NCBI RefSeq assembly: GCF_002240055.1
Contig: NZ_CP016753.1
Location: 1,860,001 to 1,924,000 of the forward strand
Direction: 5' to 3'
Length of the DNA stretch: 64,000 nt
Origin: Leptotrichia sp. oral taxon 498
Lineage (GTDB): Bacteria; Fusobacteriota; Fusobacteriia; Fusobacteriales; Leptotrichiaceae
Positions 8,185 to 16,363 of the stretch are shown here, piece by piece. Both the position numbers and the translations under genes were made by a program. Every line of letters starts with the position of its first letter. The first letter of the stretch is position 1. The notes beneath the pieces are model-generated. The model was not told the origin of the DNA, made no database searches, and worked only from the letters and a program-made list of their open reading frames with translations.

Positions 8185-9361
8185 TGTACTCTCCCTTCTT
8201 TATCCCTCCAAAACAAGCAAAAATTCCTGTTCCAACATGAGTAATGTATTCATTCAACTTATCATCGTTTCCTAGGCTATTCTGAATCTTTATAAATTGA
8301 TCAGGATGTTTTTGGAAACATATAAATAGCAGTCCCGCGTCAAACTGTCCGCTCACTTCATCTATTCCATTAGAATAAGAAAAGGCACGGCGTGCTATTT
8401 TAACGTCAGCTTTTTTGGCAAGATAAACATGTGAATCAATTGGTAGAACTGGTTTTCCGTCTGGTCCTTTTTTATTTATGTCAATCGTTGCAAATTCGTC
8501 TGTTTCTCCAAAAGGAGCCCCGCTTTCCTTATACCTTCCAAACGTATTTTCCTGCTCCTGTAAATTAGTTCTATCCCACGTTTCAAGATGCATTTGAATA
8601 CGTCTTACAATAAGAAAAGTCCCATTTTTCAGCCAATTATTCTTATCATACCAGACAACATTTTTAAAATCATTATTATTTTTTGGATTTTCTGTTCCAT
8701 TTCCAATAGGCAAAAAGCCAGCTTGAGTCCATTTTAAAGTAATTAAGGCACGTCCTTTACGAACAAGATTTCTCACAGCGTGAAATGCTACCTGTGCATC
8801 ATCCGCACAAGCCTGAATGCAAATATCACCGCCTTTATACTTGTCCTTTATCTGGTCTCTCGGAAAATGTGGCAAATCCTTAAATTCTTCCATTTTCTTA
8901 TTATCCAGCTTCAATTTATCCAGAAAAGATGGACTTATTCCAAAAGTTATTGTCAAACGGTACGGATTTAATCCCACTGTTTCTCCTGTATCTATCGGAG
9001 GGACTAGATGATTTGCAAGTTCTGGTGCTACAAGTTCACCCTTCATAAGTTTTTCAGAATAATCTGTCCAGTCCTTAAACATCTGCTTTATTTCTTCCTT
9101 GTCCGTAGAATGTAAATCTAATACCGCAAAATAAACATTTTTCTGAACAGGAGTAGCAATTCCTGACTGATGTTCTCCATAAAATGAGATTTCTTCATTT
9201 CCAACAACCTGATTTGCTTTACCGCTAAACATATTTGCAAAAATTGCACCCGCTCCGCTCGCTCCAATTGCAGCACCTGCTCCAACCATTCCTGCTTTTT
9301 TCAAAAAATCACGACGTGATATTTTTTTATCAAACCATTTTTTATCATTTTCATCACTCAT
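8162..9361 (-). CDS. efeB: Tat-exported Dyp-type peroxidase/deferrochelatase EfeB with Asp-to-Asn change in the GxxDG motif
   Basis: This 399-residue protein starts with a twin-arginine signal (SRRDFLKK, residues 15-22, then a Gly/Ala-rich hydrophobic stretch to about 45), so it should be exported folded by the Tat genes of the same operon. The Dyp fold is clear: a proximal heme His in DSHVYL (H311), Arg residues at 324-325, and FDAGLLFICFQ near 340. The normal motif GFxDGTxNP, which holds the distal Asp used in peroxide chemistry, reads PIGNGTENP at 218-226, with Asn221 (codon AAT) in place of Asp. This suggests altered or lost peroxidase activity while heme binding may remain. The gene lies 127 bases after efeO. 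Confidence 0.9.
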   Translation of the reverse strand: MSDENDKKWFDKKISRRDFLKKAGMVGAGAAIGASGAGAIFANMFSGKANQVVGNEEISFYGEHQSGIATPVQKNVYFAVLDLHSTDKEEIKQMFKDWTDYSEKLMKGELVAPELANHLVPPIDTGETVGLNPYRLTITFGISPSFLDKLKLDNKKMEEFKDLPHFPRDQIKDKYKGGDICIQACADDAQVAFHAVRNLVRKGRALITLKWTQAGFLPIGNGTENPKNNNDFKNVVWYDKNNWLKNGTFLIVRRIQMHLETWDRTNLQEQENTFGRYKESGAPFGETDEFATIDINKKGPDGKPVLPIDSHVYLAKKADVKIARRAFSYSNGIDEVSGQFDAGLLFICFQKHPDQFIKIQNSLGNDDKLNEYITHVGTGIFACFGGIKKGEYIGQKLFE

Positions 9362-9431
9362 TATTTTACCTCTTTTTATACTGTAAGTTTTATTTAGATG
9401 TGTTCAATAATCTAAATGTTAATTTTAACAA

Positions 9432-9447
9432 AGGGAATTACTTCCCT
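9432..9447 (-). promoter_or_regulatory. Short inverted repeat in the efeO-efeB gap
   Basis: AGGGAA and TTCCCT flank a 4-base loop in the 127-base gap between efeO and efeB. No U-run follows on the minus strand, so it is more likely an mRNA processing or stability stem than a terminator. Confidence 0.35.
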
Positions 9448-9488
9448 ATTCAATAATACTTAAACATATTAGTTACCGAATAAGTATA

Positions 9489-10370
9489 TTATTTTTTAGG
9501 AGTTGCATCTATTACAATTCCCATTTGCGACAAAGGTTCTCCAAGTTTAGTAACTGCTTCAGCTAGAGCTTTTGTATCTTCTGGCTTCAATTCTGTGTAC
9601 AATTTATAATTTTTGTCATCTGTCATATATTTATCAAGAAGTGCATTTACAGCTTTAAATTCAGTATCTAAAGTTGTTACGAGCTTAGCATCTTTTTGTT
9701 CTAATTTAGGTCTAAATAGTTCAAAAATTTTCTGAGCTCCTTCGATGTTTGCTCTAAAGTCGTATAAATCAGTATGTGAGAACACTTCTTCTTCTCCAGT
9801 AATTTTTTGAGTCGAAACTTCATTTAACAGGTCAATCGCTCCTGTAACCATTAAATCAGGCGTTACTTCAATTGTAGCAATTTTTGCCTTTAGTTCCTTA
9901 ATGTCGTTTACAAGATCTTCTGCGTATTTTTCAGTTCCTTTTGTAGTGTTTTGTTCCCACAATATTTTTTCAATTCTATGAAAACCTTTCCAGCCTTCCT
10001 CATTTTTAAATTCTTCCTTGAAGTCTACAAGACGGTAATCTATCTTAATATCCGATTCTCCAAAGCTTTCAGCGATAGGCTCAGATCTTTCATAAGCCAT
10101 ACGGATTAGCGGATAAACTTTTTTAGCTTCGTCTAATTTCCCAGTCTTTAATAATTGTGCAAAATTTTCTGTATCCTTTAAAAGCATATCAATCTGACCT
10201 TCAACATACTTTTTATATTCAGCAGTTTCCTTGCTTAAATCAGTTTTCCCTTGTTCAGCTGTCTTTCCAGCTGTTGTACCAGCCTTTCCACCTTCCTTTG
10301 CTCCGGTATCTTTGCCACAGCTTATCGCCATTAATGCTCCAATAAGCAATAAAATTCCCATTTTTTTCAT
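9489..10370 (-). CDS. efeO: EfeO/EfeM-like imelysin-domain iron-uptake lipoprotein
   Basis: This 293-residue protein begins with a lipoprotein signal (MKKMGILLLIGALMAIS, then lipobox Cys18), followed by a Gly/Thr/Lys-rich linker to about 45 and one M75 imelysin-like domain. The HxxE motif of the family is visible in GFHRIEKILWEQ near 135. EfeO binds iron in the periplasm and feeds it to the EfeU permease. The N-terminal cupredoxin domain of E. coli EfeO is absent, so this is the shorter EfeM-like form. It is the first gene of the iron operon, behind a promoter with a Fur-box-like spacer. Confidence 0.88.
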   Translation of the reverse strand: MKKMGILLLIGALMAISCGKDTGAKEGGKAGTTAGKTAEQGKTDLSKETAEYKKYVEGQIDMLLKDTENFAQLLKTGKLDEAKKVYPLIRMAYERSEPIAESFGESDIKIDYRLVDFKEEFKNEEGWKGFHRIEKILWEQNTTKGTEKYAEDLVNDIKELKAKIATIEVTPDLMVTGAIDLLNEVSTQKITGEEEVFSHTDLYDFRANIEGAQKIFELFRPKLEQKDAKLVTTLDTEFKAVNALLDKYMTDDKNYKLYTELKPEDTKALAEAVTKLGEPLSQMGIVIDATPKK

Positions 10371-10401
10371 AAAAAAATTCCTCCCAATTTATATTTGCTA
10401 T

Positions 10402-10430
10402 ATTATACTCATTATTTTATTATTTGTAAA
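10402..10430 (-). promoter_or_regulatory. Promoter of the efeO-efeB-efeU-tatC-tatA operon, possible Fur operator
   Basis: On the minus strand TTTACA (10430-10425) and TATAAT (10407-10402) are exactly 17 bases apart. The spacer AATAATAAAATAATGAG is made of ATAAT-like units similar to Fur-box hexamers (GATAAT). Fur control is inferred from this and from the iron function. Confidence 0.6.
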
Positions 10431-10483
10431 GTAAAAATATTTGATTTTCAAAATTTTTTGCTAAAAAAAATTATTACGTAACT

Positions 10484-10515
10484 AAAAAAGTCCTACACAA
10501 TCTAGAGAACTTTTT
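10484..10515 (-). terminator. Intrinsic terminator after rsmA
   Basis: On the minus strand AAAAAGTTCT pairs with AGGACTTTTTT (one G-U pair) across an 11-base loop and ends in a U-run. The A-run on the other side may let it also work for the opposite strand. Confidence 0.65.
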
Positions 10516-10543
10516 ATTTTTTATTCAATAAAATATAGACAGT

Positions 10544-11362
10544 TTAACCTTCCAAAATCCTAATAAAATCAATAAATCCTTGCACAGAAAATTCTTCTGC
10601 TCTAGCCAATTCTGTTTTGCCAACTTTTTTCAAGCATTCTTTTACAAAATCTTTTGAAAATCCTAAATTCGATAAATTATTAGAAATACTTTTTCTCTTA
10701 TTTGAAAACGCTTCTCTCAAATATTTAAAATATTTTTCTTCCGAAATTTGACTTTCATACTTTTTATTTTTCAAAATTTTTATTCCTAAAAATGCTGAAT
10801 CAACTTTTGGAACAGGATCAAATTTTTCTTTTGGAACAGTAAATAAATATTCTGTTTCAGCGTAAAACTGTACTGCGTGAGTAAGCAGGCTCATATTTTT
10901 GCTGTGTGGCTTTGAGACAATCCGCTCTGCCACTTCCTTTTGCACCATCAAATAGATTTCATCAATATTTTCACGGTATTCAAGCAATTTATTAATAATT
11001 GGCGAAGTTATATAATAAGGAATATTTGCAACCACTTTCACATCTTTTTTATTTTCCAAAAATTCGGATAAGTCAACTTCCAAAAAATCTCTATGAACCA
11101 AATCAAAATTTTCATATTTCCCAAATTTTTTCTTCAAAATTGGAATCAAATCGTCGTCTATTTCAAACGAAGTCAAGAATTTAGAATTGGTTATCAATTT
11201 TTTTGTCAAAAACCCAAGTCCCGAACCTATTTCCAAGACTTCTACATTTTTATTAATACTTGCCACATCCAAAATTTTATCAGATAATGAACTGTCATTT
11301 AAAAAGTTTTGACCGTATTTTTTTTTGGTGGCATAATTTTTATTATGATTTATTTTTTTCAA
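10544..11362 (-). CDS. rsmA: 16S rRNA (adenine1518-N6/adenine1519-N6)-dimethyltransferase
   Basis: This 272-residue protein is RsmA (KsgA). It dimethylates two adjacent adenines in the 3' hairpin of 16S rRNA as a late check in 30S assembly. YGQNFLND near residue 16 is the family N-terminal motif, VLEIGSGLGFLTKKL near 42 is the S-adenosylmethionine site, and VANIPYYITSPI near 110 contains the catalytic NxPY tetrapeptide of N6-adenine methylases. A C-terminal helical domain follows. It lies 15 bases after hpt, forming a two-gene transcript that ends in a hairpin. Confidence 0.95.
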   Translation of the reverse strand: MKKINHNKNYATKKKYGQNFLNDSSLSDKILDVASINKNVEVLEIGSGLGFLTKKLITNSKFLTSFEIDDDLIPILKKKFGKYENFDLVHRDFLEVDLSEFLENKKDVKVVANIPYYITSPIINKLLEYRENIDEIYLMVQKEVAERIVSKPHSKNMSLLTHAVQFYAETEYLFTVPKEKFDPVPKVDSAFLGIKILKNKKYESQISEEKYFKYLREAFSNKRKSISNNLSNLGFSKDFVKECLKKVGKTELARAEEFSVQGFIDFIRILEG

Positions 11363-11377
11363 AATTTCTCCTTTAAA

Positions 11378-11932
11378 CTATTCAAAAACTGATGGTTCTG
11401 CAATTCCAATATATTCAAGATTTCTATATTTTTCGTCAAAATCCAGACCATATCCAACAACAAATTCATTTGGAATTTGAAATCCAACATACTGAACTTC
11501 CACTTCCACTTCTCTTCTTTCGGGTTTGTCCAAAAGTGTACAAAGTGATACTTTTTTAGGATTTCTGCTACCTAAAATTTGTAAAATTTTCTTCAATGTA
11601 AATCCTGAATCAATTATGTCTTCCACAACTAACACATTTTTCCCGCTTATCGTACTTCTCAAATCTTTTAAAATTTTAACTTCTCTAGTAGTGTGAGTTC
11701 CTTCGCCATAACTAGATGCTTCAATAAAGTCAATTTCAAGCGGCAGTTTTATCTCCCTAATCAAATCAGCCATAAATACCACCGACCCTTTTAACAGCCC
11801 AATTACTATTAGCGGAGCATCTTCGTCTTTAAAGTCACAAGTTATTTTTTCTCCCAGTTCTTTTACTTTTTTTGAAAGTTCTTCCCTAGTTATCAACTGT
11901 TTTTTTATTCCAAATTCAAAATTATTACTCAT
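11378..11932 (-). CDS. hpt: Hypoxanthine phosphoribosyltransferase
   Basis: This 184-residue protein salvages hypoxanthine and guanine to IMP and GMP using PRPP. The PRPP-binding loop is VLVVEDIIDSGFTL near residue 99, LKGSVVFMADL near 48 is the conserved HPRT loop I region, and a C-terminal VGYGLDFDEKYRNL is typical of bacterial Hpt. Length is normal for the family. It is the first gene of an hpt-rsmA pair, downstream of the ribosomal protein operon and separated from it by that operon's terminator. Confidence 0.95.
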   Translation of the reverse strand: MSNNFEFGIKKQLITREELSKKVKELGEKITCDFKDEDAPLIVIGLLKGSVVFMADLIREIKLPLEIDFIEASSYGEGTHTTREVKILKDLRSTISGKNVLVVEDIIDSGFTLKKILQILGSRNPKKVSLCTLLDKPERREVEVEVQYVGFQIPNEFVVGYGLDFDEKYRNLEYIGIAEPSVFE

Positions 11933-12017
11933 TTTTCTCCTTAATTTTATTTTTTTGTTATTATTTTTTTAATTAATTAATTAATTTTAAGTCTTTAAAT
12001 ATAAAAAATTAAATATA

Positions 12018-12041
12018 GAAAAAGGAGCAAACTATGCCCCT
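12018..12041 (-). terminator. Intrinsic terminator of the infC-rpmI-rplT operon
   Basis: On the minus strand AGGGGC (12041-12036) pairs with GCTCCT (12028-12023), with one G-U pair, and a U5 run follows. Confidence 0.7.
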
Positions 12042-12059
12042 TATTTTAAATTAAAACTA

Positions 12060-12404
12060 TTATTTAACTTTTTCTACCAATTTTGCAAATTCTGCAGGAT
12101 TGTTTAATGCTAAATCAGCTAAAACTTTTCTATCTAATTCAATACCAGCTTTTTTAAGCCCATTCATGAATCTTGAATATGAAACTCCGTTTAATCTGGT
12201 AGCGGCATTGATTCTAATAATCCATAATTCACGCATTTTTCTTTTTTTCTGTTTTCTATGTTCAGTTGCGTAAGCCATTGCTTTTTTAACTGCTTCATTA
12301 GCTTTTCTATAATTTGATTTTGTTGATCCTCTATAACCTTTTGCTTCTTTTAAAACTTTTTTATGTCTTTTTCTTCTAATTATTCCTGTTTTTACTCTTG
12401 GCAT
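12060..12404 (-). CDS. rplT: 50S ribosomal protein L20
   Basis: This 114-residue protein has the Arg/Lys-rich N-terminal helix ([18 protein letters not shown]) and the globular C-terminal half ([19 protein letters not shown]) of L20, which binds 23S rRNA domain I early in assembly. In other bacteria L20 also represses its own operon by binding a leader or intergenic RNA. That may apply here because infC has a structured leader, but no L20 site could be proven. It is the last gene of infC-rpmI-rplT. Confidence 0.97.
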   Translation of the reverse strand: MPRVKTGIIRRKRHKKVLKEAKGYRGSTKSNYRKANEAVKKAMAYATEHRKQKKRKMRELWIIRINAATRLNGVSYSRFMNGLKKAGIELDRKVLADLALNNPAEFAKLVEKVK

Positions 12405-12471
12405 TTTCTTTCCTCCTTGATTTCTTAAATTCAGCCTATTTTTAATCTCTTATTTATTATTTTTTAACTGA

Positions 12472-12678
12472 TTATCTTCCTTCTTGTCCAGCTAAAACTT
12501 TTTTAATTTTTCTTTCTGCACCTTTAGGAACAATCGCATCTTGTCCTAATCTTTTCTTTCTTTTGTGAGATTTTTTAGTTAAGATATGACTTTTTCCTGA
12601 ATGTTTAATAGAAATTTTTCCACTTCCTGTAACTTTTACTCTTTTTTTTGTTCCTTTATGTGTTTTCATTTTTGGCAT
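12472..12678 (-). CDS. rpmI: 50S ribosomal protein L35
   Basis: This 68-residue, very basic protein begins [20 protein letters not shown], the L35 signature, and continues with the conserved [14 protein letters not shown] segment. L35 is a late-binding protein of the large subunit. It sits between infC and rplT with gaps of 45 and 67 bases, the universal gene order, and has its own AAGGAGG site. Confidence 0.97.
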   Translation of the reverse strand: MPKMKTHKGTKKRVKVTGSGKISIKHSGKSHILTKKSHKRKKRLGQDAIVPKGAERKIKKVLAGQEGR

Positions 12679-12723
12679 TTTTTTTCCTCCTTAAAAATTA
12701 AATTGCTCTTTTATTTAATTTTA

Positions 12724-13248
12724 TTATTTTTTTGGTGATAATAAAATAAATTTTTGCACTTGTTCTTTTCCATATTTTTTTTCTATAACAGCAAGTTCCT
12801 CAAAATGACTTGCAAATTCATCCAACACTTTGATTGCAGAATCTGCGTGTAATCTTTCTCTACCTGTAAGTCTTAAACTAACTTTTACTTTATGGTCTTT
12901 TTCTATAAATTTTTTAATTTGAGAAATTTTTGTTGCTTTGTCGTGTTCATCAATATGAGGTTTTATTCTAATTTCTTTCACGACAATATTTTTTTGCTTT
13001 TTCTTATTTTCTTTGTCTTTTTTTGTTTTCTCATATTTGAATTTTCCATAATCCATAATTTTGCAGACAGGCGGTGTTGCATTCGGTGAAATTTCAACTA
13101 AATCCAATTCTCTTTCTGCCGCAATTGCCAAAGCCTCACGAACAGATAAAACTCCAAATTGTTCTCCGTCATCACCAATTACTCTTATTTCCCTTGCTCT
13201 GATTCTTTCGTTCATTCTAGGTTCATCAAATTTATTAGTCCCTCTTAT
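12724..13248 (-). CDS. infC: Translation initiation factor IF-3, likely AUA start
   Basis: This is IF-3 (174 residues from the preferred start). The N-terminal domain contains NERIRAREIRVIG and the C-terminal domain contains VKEIRIKPHIDEHD. IF-3 inspects the initiator tRNA-start codon pairing on the 30S subunit. The longest frame opens with GTG at 13257, but that codon overlaps the ribosome site AGGAGGTG. The codon 8 bases after AGGAGG is ATA (13248-13246), and no ATG occurs before residue 12, inside the conserved region. Many infC genes use AUU, AUC or AUA, which lets IF-3 repress its own synthesis, so AUA is preferred. A structured leader with a terminator-like hairpin precedes it. Confidence 0.93.
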   Translation of the reverse strand: MRGTNKFDEPRMNERIRAREIRVIGDDGEQFGVLSVREALAIAAERELDLVEISPNATPPVCKIMDYGKFKYEKTKKDKENKKKQKNIVVKEIRIKPHIDEHDKATKISQIKKFIEKDHKVKVSLRLTGRERLHADSAIKVLDEFASHFEELAVIEKKYGKEQVQKFILLSPKK

Positions 13249-13480
13249 AAAGAACACCTCCTAAATTTATTAAATTTCTTAAAATTAGAATTTAATCAAA
13301 TAAAAAACAAGATATAAGAAACATCTTGCTCAAAATAGTTATTAAAATTCATATATCAAAAAATCTGATACTAAAATATATATTTAAAAAATAACTATAA
13401 ACCTAACTCATCTCAAAACTTTTTTAAATACACGATGGAAAGGTGAGAAACAATATTTCTACTTCTAATTTAATATTACT
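13249..13480 (-). promoter_or_regulatory. Structured 5' leader of infC-rpmI-rplT (candidate autoregulatory RNA)
   Basis: This leader of about 230 bases fills most of the 396-base gap between infC and tcdA. It holds a 9-base long-range pair (13390-13398 with 13335-13343), a small hairpin inside it (TATCA/TGATA, 13354-13370), then a terminator-like hairpin and a U-run before the infC ribosome site. The arrangement resembles attenuator leaders of infC operons in other bacteria, where L20 or a translation signal decides read-through. Which ligand acts here is unknown. Confidence 0.6.
13302..13328 (-). terminator. Terminator-like hairpin within the infC leader
   Basis: On the minus strand CAAGAT and ATCTTG pair around a 9-base loop and are followed by TTTTTT. 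It lies about 55 bases before the infC start, so it would act as a conditional terminator. Confidence 0.6.
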
Positions 13481-13485
13481 TAATA

Positions 13486-13514
13486 ATTTTATCATACTTT
13501 TTATATTTTTGCAA
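13486..13514 (-). promoter_or_regulatory. Promoter of the infC operon
   Basis: On the minus strand TTGCAA (13514-13509) and TAAAAT (13491-13486) are 17 bases apart, with TGA before the -10 (extended -10). The inferred transcript start near 13480 gives the long leader. Confidence 0.6.
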
Positions 13515-13579
13515 GTATTTTTTTTATATTTTGTTTTACAACTCTCAATTTTATTTTTTTATATTTAATTTTTTAGTTC

Positions 13580-13607
13580 TTTACATTTAAAAATTTTGTG
13601 ATATAAT
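13580..13607 (+). promoter_or_regulatory. Promoter of tcdA
   Basis: TTTACA (13580-13585) and TATAAT (13602-13607) are 16 bases apart, with TGA before the -10. Confidence 0.65.
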
Positions 13608-13644
13608 AAAGAAAAATTCAAAAGAAAAAAAGGAAGGTGGTCAA

Positions 13645-14400
13645 ATGAATCAAGTATTTGCAAGATTTTCGATGTTAGTTGGAGAAGATAATATAAAGAA
13701 ATTACAATATTCAAAAATTATTATATTTGGAGTTGGAGGTGTTGGCTCTTACACAGTTGAAGCTCTTGCGAGAAGTGGAGTTGGTCATATTACGATGGTC
13801 GACTTTGATGAAATTTCAGAATCTAACATAAATAGACAGCTTCATTCACTTCACAGTACAATCGGAAAATCTAAAACAGAAGTGATGAAGGCTAGAATAT
13901 TTGATATAAATCCTGAATGTGAAGTAAAGCTAATAAAACAATTAATTTACACTTATGAAGATGTAGAAAAAATATTCGAGAATCAAAAATATGATTTTGT
14001 CGTCGACGCAATTGATGTTGTTACAAGCAAAATAAATTTAATTGAGTTTTGTATAAAAAATAAAATAAAAATTATTTCTTCTATGGGATTTGGAAATAAA
14101 ATGCATCCAGAGATGATTGAGATAGCAAAAATAAAAAATACTTCAGTTTGTCCAATGGCTAGAACGATTAGAGGGATTTTGAAAAAGAAAAGAATTACAG
14201 ATGTTCCTGTTGTTTTTTCAAAAGAAATTCCACTTATTCCAAATAAATCTGAATTATTTAAAGAGGAGTTGCCGACAGAATTCAGAAAAAATAACAAAAT
14301 GCCAAGAAAATCGACTCCAGGAAGCAACGCATTTGTGCCAGGAACTGCTGGACTTGTTCTTGCATCTTATGTCGTGAGAAAAATTTTAGAGCTAAAATAA
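13645..14400 (+). CDS. tcdA: tRNA threonylcarbamoyladenosine dehydratase (TcdA/CsdL)
   Basis: This 251-residue E1-like (ThiF/MoeB superfamily) protein uses ATP to cyclise the N6-threonylcarbamoyl group on A37 of ANN-decoding tRNAs. The nucleotide-binding motif GVGGVGSYTVEALARSG is near residue 30, followed by DFDEISESNINRQ near 53 with the conserved Asp/Asn/Arg set. VCPMARTIRG near 170 matches the family. The N-terminus FARFSMLVGEDN is the TcdA type. GGAAGGTGG lies before the ATG, and the next gene starts 29 bases downstream, probably on the same transcript. Confidence 0.92.
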   Translation: MNQVFARFSMLVGEDNIKKLQYSKIIIFGVGGVGSYTVEALARSGVGHITMVDFDEISESNINRQLHSLHSTIGKSKTEVMKARIFDINPECEVKLIKQLIYTYEDVEKIFENQKYDFVVDAIDVVTSKINLIEFCIKNKIKIISSMGFGNKMHPEMIEIAKIKNTSVCPMARTIRGILKKKRITDVPVVFSKEIPLIPNKSELFKEELPTEFRKNNKMPRKSTPGSNAFVPGTAGLVLASYVVRKILELK

Positions 14401-14429
14401 AACATAATAAATATTGAGGTGATATAAAA

Positions 14430-15311
14430 TTGGAAATAAATAATAAAAAATTTAGTAAAAAAGATTTAACTATAATAATTTTAGTTGTTTTAGGAATACT
14501 TTTATGTATTTTCGGATTGATGGATAAAATTTTTGAACACACAATTTTTAATTTTTTTAAAAATCTGACTCGACCTTATTTAGATAAAACTTATAAAGAG
14601 TCGCAAAGATTGTTTTTAACTCTTTCGCTTTTAAAAGGAGCGGCAGATGTCATCGAAGGAAGTACTGTCAATGTGAATATGATTTTAGGAATGCAAATTG
14701 AAGTTGGAGATATAATTCAGCCTGTTTACGATATGATAAATATCATTTGGAAAATTTCTCTGGCAAGCGTCGTAGTTTTAAAAATTCAAACTATTTATCA
14801 AGAAATTTTTCGAGTAAAATTGGCTACAATACTTATATTTATTTCACTAGTTTCTTATTTGCCGTACACTGTTTTTAAAAATAGCATTACAGAAATATTT
14901 AAAAAAATCTCAAAATATTCTTTTTTTGTTTTAATTTATATTTATACAGTAATTCCTGGAACAATTTTTGTAAATTCTATGATTTCAAATTATTTTGAAA
15001 AAGAATATAAAACTCCAGCAATTGTCCAGTTAAATCAAAATTTAAATAGACTTAACAATGTAAAAGACAGTATGCTCTCTTTAGACCAAAACAAAAGTAT
15101 TTTTAACATTCCTGGTCAAATAGACACTGCAAAACAAAAGATTAATAATTTTTCAACAGAAATTAATAATGTTTCTCACAGCATAATGGAAAACGCACCT
15201 ATTATAATTGGAATAATTCTACTTACAAGCATTGTCTTTCCATTACTTTTGATGATTTTACTCTATAAGCTGACAAAATCTATTATTTTTGAGAAAATCC
15301 TAAAATCTTAA
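14430..15311 (+). CDS. Membrane protein of unknown function (TTG start)
   Basis: This 293-residue protein is not recognised. It has a short charged N-terminus, transmembrane segments near 14-31, 103-121, 128-147 and 162-180, then an extracytoplasmic helical, Asn/Gln-rich segment of about 75 residues (about 185-260) likely to form a coiled coil, and a last membrane helix near 255-278. Such an arrangement suggests a sensor or envelope scaffold, but this is inference. The start is TTG, 8 bases after GAGGTGAT; no ATG occurs until much later. It follows tcdA closely. Confidence 0.7.
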   Translation: MEINNKKFSKKDLTIIILVVLGILLCIFGLMDKIFEHTIFNFFKNLTRPYLDKTYKESQRLFLTLSLLKGAADVIEGSTVNVNMILGMQIEVGDIIQPVYDMINIIWKISLASVVVLKIQTIYQEIFRVKLATILIFISLVSYLPYTVFKNSITEIFKKISKYSFFVLIYIYTVIPGTIFVNSMISNYFEKEYKTPAIVQLNQNLNRLNNVKDSMLSLDQNKSIFNIPGQIDTAKQKINNFSTEINNVSHSIMENAPIIIGIILLTSIVFPLLLMILLYKLTKSIIFEKILKS

Positions 15312-15454
15312 ATTTAAAAAAATATGCTTTTGAATTTTTTATTAAAGGCGTATTTTTTATTATTTGAATTGAAAAAAAAATAAATATATATTATAATAAG
15401 ATGTAATAAAAAATAGAAAGAAAGGATAAATAAAACAGAAAGGAAAGATTTAAT

Positions 15455-16315
15455 ATGTTCATAAACACTTTAAAGACAGGTTTTTTGATGTTTACATTAG
15501 TCTTTTTATTTACATTTATTGGTGGACTTTTGGGAAATCGGCAAGGTGCTTTAATCGGTCTTTTGATTGCCGCTGCAATGAGCTTTTACAGTTACTGGTT
15601 CAGCGATAAAATGGTTATAAAAGCATATCGTGGTCAACCAGTTACAAGCGCCTCTAATCCAAGATTATATAAAATTGTTCAAAGATTAGCGCAAAATGCA
15701 GAATTGCCTATGCCTAAAATATACATTATCCCTGAAAGACAGCCAAATGCATTTGCAACTGGAAGAAATCCCCAAAATGCAGCAGTCGCCTGTACACAAG
15801 GACTTTTGGAAATAATGGATGACAACGAACTTGCAGGGGTTTTAGGACACGAACTTGGTCATATAAAACATCGTGATATTTTAATCAGTACGATAGCTTC
15901 GACTTTTGCAGGTGCCATTGCTAATATTACAAGATTTTTACCTTATTTTTCAAATTCTGGCGACAACAGAAGAAAAAATAACAATATAGGTTTAATTATG
16001 CTCGTTTCAATACTTGCGCCAATAGCTGCAATGATTATTCAAATGTCAATTTCAAGAAAAAGAGAATTTATGGCTGATGAAGCTGGAGCAGAATTTTCTG
16101 GAAATCCATTATATTTAAGAAATGCACTTATAAAATTGGAAAATTACAGTCAAGCCATTCCAATGGAAAATCAGAACCCTGCAACGGCAAACATGTTTAT
16201 AATAAACCCACTTGCAAACCTTGGAAAATTTCAAGATCTTTTTAGAACTCACCCTGCAACTGAAGATAGAATAAGAGAACTTGAAAAGATGGCAAGACAA
16301 AAAAATTTATTATAA
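15455..16315 (+). CDS. htpX: Membrane zinc metalloprotease HtpX
   Basis: This 286-residue M48B protease degrades damaged membrane proteins, usually under envelope stress. Two transmembrane helices lie at about 8-48. The zinc motif HELGH is at 132-136, the third ligand Glu lies in EFMADEAGAEF near 205, and two more hydrophobic segments follow the HExxH. Length is normal for HtpX (about 290). AAAGGAAAG precedes the ATG and the gene has its own upstream TATAAT (15392-15397). The following membrane protein may be co-transcribed (48-base gap). Confidence 0.94.
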   Translation: MFINTLKTGFLMFTLVFLFTFIGGLLGNRQGALIGLLIAAAMSFYSYWFSDKMVIKAYRGQPVTSASNPRLYKIVQRLAQNAELPMPKIYIIPERQPNAFATGRNPQNAAVACTQGLLEIMDDNELAGVLGHELGHIKHRDILISTIASTFAGAIANITRFLPYFSNSGDNRRKNNNIGLIMLVSILAPIAAMIIQMSISRKREFMADEAGAEFSGNPLYLRNALIKLENYSQAIPMENQNPATANMFIINPLANLGKFQDLFRTHPATEDRIRELEKMARQKNLL

Positions 16316-16363
16316 AATTATTTAAAATAATTAAAACAAAAATATAAAATGGAGATTTAGTTT

